DNA of 64,000 nt, taken from positions 136,404,740-136,468,739 of the forward strand of contig JBAIZL010000002.1 of assembly GCA_036971475.1 (NCBI GenBank), in the 5' to 3' direction. Shown piece after piece: positions 57,781 to 64,000 of this stretch. This DNA comes from Prosapia bicincta. Lineage: Eukaryota; Arthropoda; Insecta; Hemiptera; Cercopidae. Both the position numbers and the translations under genes were made by a program. The notes beneath the pieces were generated by a model. That model worked only from the letters and a program-made list of their open reading frames with translations, did no database searches and had not been told where the DNA came from. Position 1 is the stretch's first letter. Each line of letters starts with the position of its first letter.

Positions 57781-57957
57781 AATTTATAAATTGTTATTTG
57801 CATTTATAAAATACAAATCTAAACCACTCTTCGTTTTCAAACCAGTGTTGAAAGTGATTTTACTCTATTGAAAGGACTTACACATCTGGCAAACTCATCA
57901 GAAATAAATATTAACATTTTTATAATGGTATTTTTTAGTATATAATTATAAGCTAAG

Positions 57958-57976
57958 CGAGAGAGAGAGAGAGAGA
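57958..57976. repeat. (GA)n short tract
   Basis: Nine to ten GA units, flanked by a short direct repeat (agtatataattata) at about 57937 and 57979. Confidence 0.85.
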
Positions 57977-58084
57977 GTTTAGTATATAATTATAATCAAC
58001 ATATAGCAAGATAATTTGCTGGTCTACTTGACATTTAGAGGCAAGGGAATCCTGCTATCAGTGTTAATCGAACCGTGCTATTAT

Positions 58085-58300
58085 ACTTATCAACATAACA
58101 TTTGAATATATATTGATGTCACACATTCCTATAGGACGACCATTTGGGAAATGTATCCCATTATCTACTCAGACTGTAACCCACAGGATACATTTCCTGA
58201 AACGACCTTCCTCAATAATCAAAAAAGTTAGTGGTGCTATCAAGTGTTAATATATGTTTAAATTTTTTAGTAAAAAACTAGTAGCTCAAGTCAATATTCA
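58085..58300. mobile_element. PLE fold-back, tail family B, small copy
   Basis: Inverted halves around 58185: ggacgaccatttgggaaatg on the left; cagg, a tacattt-type loop, cctg, then gaaacgaccttcctcaa on the right. The right flank ends in aaaaaactagtagctcaagt, as in the other family B copies. Confidence 0.65.
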
Positions 58301-59556
58301 ATCAAACAATACTGTGCTTTGTTCCCAGCTTTACTTAAATGCAAACAAGGGGTAGTCTTTCCACCTCTACTAATCTGTGAACTCCCCTAATGTGTATCTA
58401 TAGTCTCTCTTGGTATATCTCATGACTTATAAAATCTACTACCAGTGGTGAGTCATATAATATTCCATCTAATATGTTCTGATGTGGGAAGTACACTATT
58501 TGCCAAATCTATTCCCTTCTGTCAGCATCTGATACACGTGGCCATTAACATCTACACTTCAGTTCTCATTCAATTTCTCAACATGTGCAGTACTCTTCAT
58601 TGTTATAAATCTTTTATAAAAAATATCTCAGAACTGTTGTAATACTGAACTATCGCCCATGAATGTAAGGCTCTCACAAACACAAAGTGTGAAAAATATA
58701 TACAAACATGTAAAAGTTTCACTTTAATTTAGTATATTTTTGTCTCTTATTTTCACTCCCACAAGTATATAACAAAAAAAAACATTATATTAAATATAAC
58801 TGGTAAATGGAAATTCAAAATGTGATATTTTTACTATCCACAAAGGAACAATCACACAGTATATTTGAAAATTTTTTAGATTCAGCTTTGAGTTGCCTCG
58901 TCTATGTGTCAATACGTATTATCTAAGATGAATCAGTAAATTGATGTCATCTTTCATTTTTACCATTGAGAACAGTTTTGAAAATGACTTTAAATACCAA
59001 ATGGTTAAATTTATAATGTAAATTGCTGTTATATGATCTTGAATAAAACGCAATGTTCGTAGGAGTGATGGATTCCCTGTTTTAATAAGCAGATTATAGA
59101 TTGTATCTGATTAGAAAAAACAGTTATAAGCCTAAAAGCAAAGTTATGTACCAAAGTGAGCCCCTTCCAATAAAAGAATAGTTTATATTACTATAATTTA
59201 TTGACAGTGAATGTATACATCATATAAACACAAAAGAAATTATTAGCTCTGAAGAGCAACAAAAACAATAAATTATTATAAATTATTCAAACATTTATTT
59301 TAATTGCATAGAATCTCAAATCATGCAAATGAGATATTTAGAAAGTTGTTTATTGAATGAAAGTTCTACGAATGAAACATTATTTACTGTTGAAGCAATA
59401 TCCGACAAAGAGTGTAATTTTCAGTTGTTGGGACTCAGATGTTGAAATGAAGATTTTAGACCAAAAGTCAGAAGAAATTATTCGTAAATGTAACAATTAT
59501 TTTATTAAAGCATTATCAAGATTAAATGACAGATAATATTTTCATAACTATAATTT

Positions 59557-59558
<2 letters not shown>
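58301..59558. other. Unassigned AT-rich sequence
   Basis: Nothing recognisable on either strand. Confidence 0.4.

Positions 59559-59606
<48 letters not shown>
59559..59606. repeat. (AT)n microsatellite at the 3' boundary of a PLE
   Basis: The pure AT tract meets the PLE tail end (AGTCCAAAAAATC on the minus strand). Confidence 0.95.
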
Positions 59607-59608
<2 letters not shown>

Positions 59609-59928
59609 TTTTTTGGACTAGGAGACTGACAGACTTACCTTGGTAAGAGTCCACACTGTAGTCTTGAAATAGAAACACATAAAAGCACTTAAACAATGAT
59701 ATATTTCAACCACACAGTGGTCTTTATCAATCGAAGAGAAAACACAAAAAGAAATATGAGAGAATGAAATAAAATAAATATAAGTTGTAATCACAGATTG
59801 TGTAGAGTAGAAATCAGATGACACAGATGCACAGATTAAAGATATATATATATAAATTGTTTCCATGAGCATATGAGTGATTATAGTTTATATAAGTCTG
59901 TCAGAGGAAAAGAGATAAGGTTATTGGG

Positions 59929-59988
<60 letters not shown>

Positions 59989-61203
59989 TTATCTGATGTT
60001 GAGGTTAGGGGATTCTCTGGACTTGGTATACCACTGGTATGATAGTTCCCACCTTCTCAGTTCTGAGGGATTGCAATCAGGGGGGAGTGATTTAATTATT
60101 TTTGTGGTATAGCAGTCATCAAAAGTTGCGATGTTGTGACTCGCAGCATGTTGAGCTGTTGGTCTATCCATATTCATAATTTTAACATCATGTCTGTGGC
60201 CATTCATTCTGATATTCAGACCATCCGTGGTCAGGCCTATGTACTGTGCTGAGCAAAGTTTACATTGTAGCTGGTATATGACATTTTTCGATGTACAATT
60301 ATGATGACCCTGTATTTTGAAGACCATTTTTGTTGTTTGGCTGTTGAAACTATTTGCTGAGGGGTGTATTGGACACGTCTTGCATCTAGGTCTATTGCAT
60401 GGGAAGGAGCCATGAGGAAGTTTGTGTGGTTTCTCTGCATCAGGGTCTGGTAGTTTAGGATGTACTAGGATGTTTTTCAAGTTGGGAGGTTGCTTGTACC
60501 AAATTTGCGGTGGATCGGTGAAAAGATTTTTGGTGTGGACGGAAGCTTGAAGAATTTTAAAGCCATCTCTCAATATCTTGTTGAGTTTATGTAGACCAGG
60601 ATGGTAGTCTGTTATTAAAGACAGTTTATTTTGTTCTGTTTGTGGTTTGGGGCGAACCGAGGATTGTGCTGAATGAATTTGGTTTTCAATGAGTCTTTTT
60701 GGGTATCCTCTTCTCTGGAAGGCTGTTGATATCTTTCTATTAAAATCTTCCAATTCCCTATCATTCGAACAGATTCTCTTACCCCTGATTGCTTGACTGT
60801 ATGGAATGGATCGTTTTATGTTTATTGGGTGGTTGCTGTCAAAATGGAGATATTGTAGGTGGTTTGTCGGTTTGATGTGAATTCCTGTGTTGATATTTCC
60901 ATCCTGGAGTGTTACCTCTACATCCAAAAAGGTGATGGCTGATGTAGATTTCTCCCAGGTAAATTGAAGTGTGGAGAATTGTGTCAGGCTGTCTAAAAAT
61001 GCCTCAAGTGTTGAAGCACCCTGTGTCCAAATTAGGAAGAAGTCATCTATATATCTATACCAACATAATGGCTGGTGTGTTTGTGTCTTTAGAAAACTTT
61101 CTTCCAACAATCCCATGTACAGATTTGCGTACGATGGTGCCATTCTGGTGCCCATTGCTGTTCCCTTTATTTGAAGGTAGTTCCTTCCCTCAAACTGAAA
61201 GTT

Positions 61204-61206
<3 letters not shown>
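59607..61206 (-). mobile_element. Penelope-like element, best preserved copy, family D
   Basis: A 5'-truncated insertion set between two (AT)n tracts (61206-61250 upstream, 59559-59606 downstream). Minus-strand order: reverse transcriptase and GIY-YIG frame (61206-59989), a T52 run just after the stop (A52 on plus, 59931-59982), a spacer, then the conserved tail 59755-59607. That tail is nearly identical to the palindrome arm at 16463-16754. The tail here has at least two differences from the palindrome (for example TTGATAA instead of TTGACAA). Confidence 0.9.
59989..61206 (-). CDS. PLE reverse transcriptase/GIY-YIG protein, C-terminal half, uninterrupted
   Basis: Over 400 codons are open from the truncation point to TAA. 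A Met at 61155 is internal; the frame continues upstream as FEGRNYLQIKGTA, so this is a truncated protein. Motifs: KGTAMGTRMAPSYANLYM (RT motif B), YRYIDDFFLIW (catalytic YIDD, motif C) and FLDVEVTL (motif D/E). A Cys cluster CNRPRCKTCP typical of the PLE linker follows. The GIY-YIG nuclease comes last: VIYQLQCKLCSAQYIGLTTD, then LNIRMNGHRHDV. PLE enzymes copy their own RNA at nicked target DNA or chromosome ends. With no stops, this is the youngest-looking PLE protein in the window, but lacking the RT fingers it should be inactive. Confidence 0.85.

Positions 61207-61250
<44 letters not shown>
61206..61250. repeat. (AT)n microsatellite
   Basis: Pure AT tract at the truncated 5' side of the PLE. 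Confidence 0.95.
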
Positions 61251-61252
<2 letters not shown>

Positions 61253-62020
61253 GTTAGTTCTAGTAGAGCTTAAAGCTTATTTAGGAATTTTTGGACTAGA
61301 TAGGAGACTGTAGACAATATCTAAATGTCACAGATTTATAGTTTATGATATAGTGCTATATGTGATTTGTATAAATATTGATTATTTGAAACTAGATATT
61401 AATAGTCTGTCAGAAGGAAGGTAAATGGAGTTGTTAAAAGTGGTAGAAGTTAGGGGGAAGGTAAAAGGAGTTTTATCTGATGTTGAGGTTAGGAGGTTCT
61501 CTAGATTTGGTGTACCACTGGTATGATAACTCCCATCTTCATGGATAAGACCCTCCCCCCTGATTGCAACCCTTCAGAATTGAGAAGATGGGAGTTATCA
61601 TTCTAGTGGTACACCAAATATAGAGATCCTCCTAACCTTAACATCAGATAAAACTCCTTTTACCTTCCCCTTAACTTCTACCATTTTTAAGAACTCCATT
61701 TACCTTCCTTCTGACAGACTATTAATATCTAGTTTCAAATAATCAATATTTATAGAAATCACATATAGTCACATATAATCACTATATCATAAACTATAAA
61801 TCTGTGAATCTGTGATATTTAGATATTTATACACATCTGTGGTTCACTTCAATCTTTTCTTTTTCTGTTTTTTGATTGACGAAGATCATTTTTGATCGAA
61901 ATATTTCAATAGTGTGATAAGTTTGTGTATGTGTCTATTTATTCATTTCCAAGAGATTGCAGTGTTGGACATCAGGTAGGTCTGTCAGTCTCCTATCTAG
62001 TCAAAAAATTCCTATATATA
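61251..62020. mobile_element. PLE fold-back, family D-related, ~760 bp
   Basis: Arms centre near 61548. Each arm contains the last coding codons of the same PLE protein family (plus strand 61560-61655 reads CNPSELRRWELS, then PPNLNIR and a stop). Next come GGAAGGTAAA-type sequence and a tail ending AGTCTCCTATCTAGTC. On the right, 61876-61901 carries a hammerhead-like core. The left end abuts (AT)n. Confidence 0.8.
61876..61910 (+). ncRNA. Hammerhead-like core motif, PLE family D relative
   Basis: TTGACGA (61876-61882), A, a perfect 5-bp stem GATCA (61884-61888)/TGATC (61893-61897) with a T4 loop, then GAAA (61898-61901) and TATTTC. It differs from the CUGANGA consensus only at the first base. 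Confidence 0.4.
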
Positions 62021-62084
62021 TCGTGATATTTCACATCATCCATTATTTTTCCGATGCACTGACTTTATGAAGTTATTATTGTTA

Positions 62085-62200
62085 ATTGTAAACAATTATT
62101 CCACCACTAAGTGCAATTATTTTTACCTTATGTGATGAGGCACCTTTCGGTCAATTTACCATTGTCGAACCCTGGATCCTAGGATTCGACAAAGGTTAAG
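62085..62200 (-). mobile_element. PLE tail, family K
   Basis: Inverse copy of 37291-37400. Reading minus: cgacaatggt, then gaccgaaaggtgcctcatca and attgcacttagtggtgg. A short inverted gtcgaa/ttcgac pair at 62165-62190 suggests the stump of a second arm. Confidence 0.6.
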
Positions 62201-62217
62201 TCGAATATATAAGGTTG

Positions 62218-62220
<3 letters not shown>

Positions 62221-62272
<52 letters not shown>
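62221..62272. repeat. (AT)n microsatellite
   Basis: Pure AT tract of about 52 bases. Confidence 0.95.
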
Positions 62273-62274
<2 letters not shown>

Positions 62275-62478
62275 TTGTGTATTATTAAAGAAATAAAACA
62301 ATTTACAAATACAAGAATAATTATTAAATTTACAATTCAAAGATTTTCGTTGGCAAACAGTTTTCAAAAAATTTCTAGTATTCCTGAGGATATTGGTACT
62401 GTTTGCCAACGAAAAGCTTTGAATTGTAAATTCAATAAATTATTCTTGTATTTGTAAATTGTTTTATTTCTTTATATA
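62275..62478. mobile_element. PLE fold-back, tail family E
   Basis: Left arm attaaagaaataaaacaatt, tacaaatacaagaataatta and right arm aattattcttgtatttgtaa, attgttttatttctttatat pair over ~85 bases. They enclose ctagtattcctgaggatatt. The left end abuts (AT)n. Confidence 0.8.
62384..62421 (+). ncRNA. Hammerhead-like core motif, PLE family E
   Basis: CTGAGGA (62384-62390), fitting CUGANGA exactly; then stem TTGG/CCAA around a 9-nt loop, one unpaired C, GAAA (62411-62414) and AGCTTT. The stem is only 4 bp. Confidence 0.35.
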
Positions 62479-62651
62479 TACAAAGAAAGAGTGGTCTCGC
62501 TCTTCTACTGTTGTTGGGTTCACCTCGTCAATGCTGGATGAGATTCTAGCGAAACATCGGAACTGCGAATTTATGGACTGCAGAATGAACGGATGTACTC
62601 CAGATAGTAACATTTCATCATATTTTTCCATCCGTGAAGGAATACGTATCA

Positions 62652-62652
<1 letters not shown>

Positions 62653-62714
<62 letters not shown>
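62653..62714. repeat. (AT)n microsatellite
   Basis: Pure AT tract of about 60 bases. Confidence 0.95.
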
Positions 62715-62718
<4 letters not shown>

Positions 62719-63200
62719 TACATGAAGAAAGTTATAGATCCATCTGAGTTGCCTCAATGCTTGATAAACCCATACTTCTTAAGTCCAAGCCTTAAGAAGT
62801 TTCATTTCTCTCCTTCTTTATGGTGTTTTAAAAATATATATAGTTAGGGACTAAAACTCATCAGGACTTGGAAATTACATTACAAAAATAATTGCTCAGT
62901 GTCTAAAATCACAACCCTAAAGTAGATCGGGTTTTTGGAGAAGTGTCAACTTGCTATACCTTCATGAAGAGATAGGGATAAGAAATAAAAATTAATCAAT
63001 CATCTTGTCTGTAGCAGCCAATAGGACTCTACATGTATATATCACATGTATACAGATACACTTTTTTAATATTAGAAGTATTACTTACTAATTGGATTAC
63101 TCTAAATGATACAAAAATCATCATAATATATAAAGGTAATATTTACTTCTTCTGTCACATAGAGAAAATCAATATTTGTCAACAAATATAATTGGTTATT
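62715..63200. other. Unassigned sequence before the 63202 element
   Basis: No feature recognised. A short inverted pair (cttcttaagtccaagc, gccttaagaag) lies at 62772-62800. Confidence 0.4.
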
Positions 63201-63201
63201 A

Positions 63202-64000
63202 ACACGTTCGCTTCGGCCATCTCTGATTGGAGAGTCAGCATTTAAATTCGGAAATGTTCGTATCCACACCAGCCATGAACAAGAGGCTTAGTTGAGTGTT
63301 GCAGTGTTAAGGAGACATATGTAGAATGTTCTGTTTTAGTTTGGTTAAGATTACCCGCCATTTTTGTGTCAGTAGTGTTAGGGAGAGTTTATTGTGGGAC
63401 CGTGGCGGTGTGTGAGATTGTTCTCGACATGGAGGGCGAGCCTGAGACTTCTAAAGAATATTTAGTTATGTACTGCTGTAGAGTATACTAGGGACTCTGC
63501 AAATGCTTTGGAGTATGTGGTGTCTGAGGCAAGTAACGATAACAGCGATGACAGTGACCTCGATCCAGCTGAAGAGGTTCCCAATTATGATCAGGAAGAA
63601 CTGTCTAATTCTGATTTGGAAGAAGAAATAGATTATAATCCTCAATGAAAACCTAGTACATTAGGTATTCGCAACTTCCCATTTAGGAAAAAAAATAATA
63701 TTATCGTTCCCTCCCGAGAGAAAATCGGCCATATGACTGGTTCAGACTACTTCCTGATGACATATTTTTGGAGAATATTGTGAAAGCTGCTAATAGTTAT
63801 GCATGGCATGTGTATGGTAAGCCATGTCTCACGTCATTGTCCAGAATAAATAGCTGGAAAGAGTTGACAGTGTCTGAACTGAAAACATTCATACTGTTTC
63901 ATATGGGATTGCAAACATTTTTATATAATTTTAATTAAATATTTTAAAAGCTAATTTTTAATTTTTATTTCATGAAATACTGTTTGTATATGACAGTTAC
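63202..64000 (+). mobile_element. piggyBac-family element, 5' part, cut by the window end
   Basis: A TTAA-type site (attaacacgttcgcttcgg, TTAA near 63198) precedes a 5' end. A plus-strand pseudo-frame starts MEGEPETSKEYLVMYC at 63429. After frameshifts, 63725-63905 reads LPDDIFLENIVKAANSYAWH, then SRINSWKELTVSELKTFILF and HMGLQ, the N-terminal part of the piggyBac DDE domain. After 63910 the sequence turns AT-rich and the frame stops. It may continue beyond the window or be truncated there. Confidence 0.65.

Overview
This looks like eukaryotic, almost certainly arthropod (most likely insect) nuclear DNA. It is AT-rich, has intron-split genes with ordinary GT-AG junctions, and carries mariner, piggyBac, Tigger/pogo, hAT, MULE, R1/jockey-type LINE and Penelope-like (PLE) elements. 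I cannot name the species. Only two host genes can be supported. The first is a minus-strand fatty acyl-CoA reductase. Five phase-consistent exons (55950-55841, 53225-53033, 46005-45763, 41087-40830, 35010-34887) give its last 308 residues. The N-terminal Rossmann exons are not in view and should lie at higher coordinates or beyond the window. The second is the 552-codon terminal exon (17566-19224, plus strand) of an unrecognised protein with a canonical C2H2 finger at its start and an RVTF motif. Layout: 1-118 is a LINE 3' end; 571-1123 a (GT)n tract; 1613-3640 a 21-bp minisatellite with 147-bp and 441-bp higher-order periods; 4111-5149 a hAT remnant; 6389-7683 a piggyBac relic. 8041-17130 is a PLE-rich zone with inverted PLE tails and (AT)n tracts. 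17566-19224 is the host exon, followed by a Tigger-like element (19400-21431) and a second one (23598-29959) split by a LINE (24175-28352, 8-bp target duplication). Then come a GC-rich microsatellite, a MULE relic, a mariner (31768-32853) and more PLE copies. From 34887 to 55950 lies the reductase, its introns swollen by PLE copies, fold-backs, LINE relics and a TTAA-flanked element. 57100-62715 holds further PLE fold-backs and the best preserved PLE open frame (61206-59989). A piggyBac 5' half begins at 63202 and runs to the end. The dominant theme is PLE biology. At least ten distinguishable PLE tail families occur, and at least fourteen copies are arranged as inverted repeats of their own 3' tails, often bounded by (AT)n. 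Most tail families share a compact motif (CYGANGA-like box, short perfect stem, GAAA, about 4 nt, then TC or TT) that resembles the hammerhead ribozyme core known from PLEs. These fold-backs with the shared motif are the most interesting signal. No bacterial operons, CRISPR arrays, tRNA or rRNA genes were seen.
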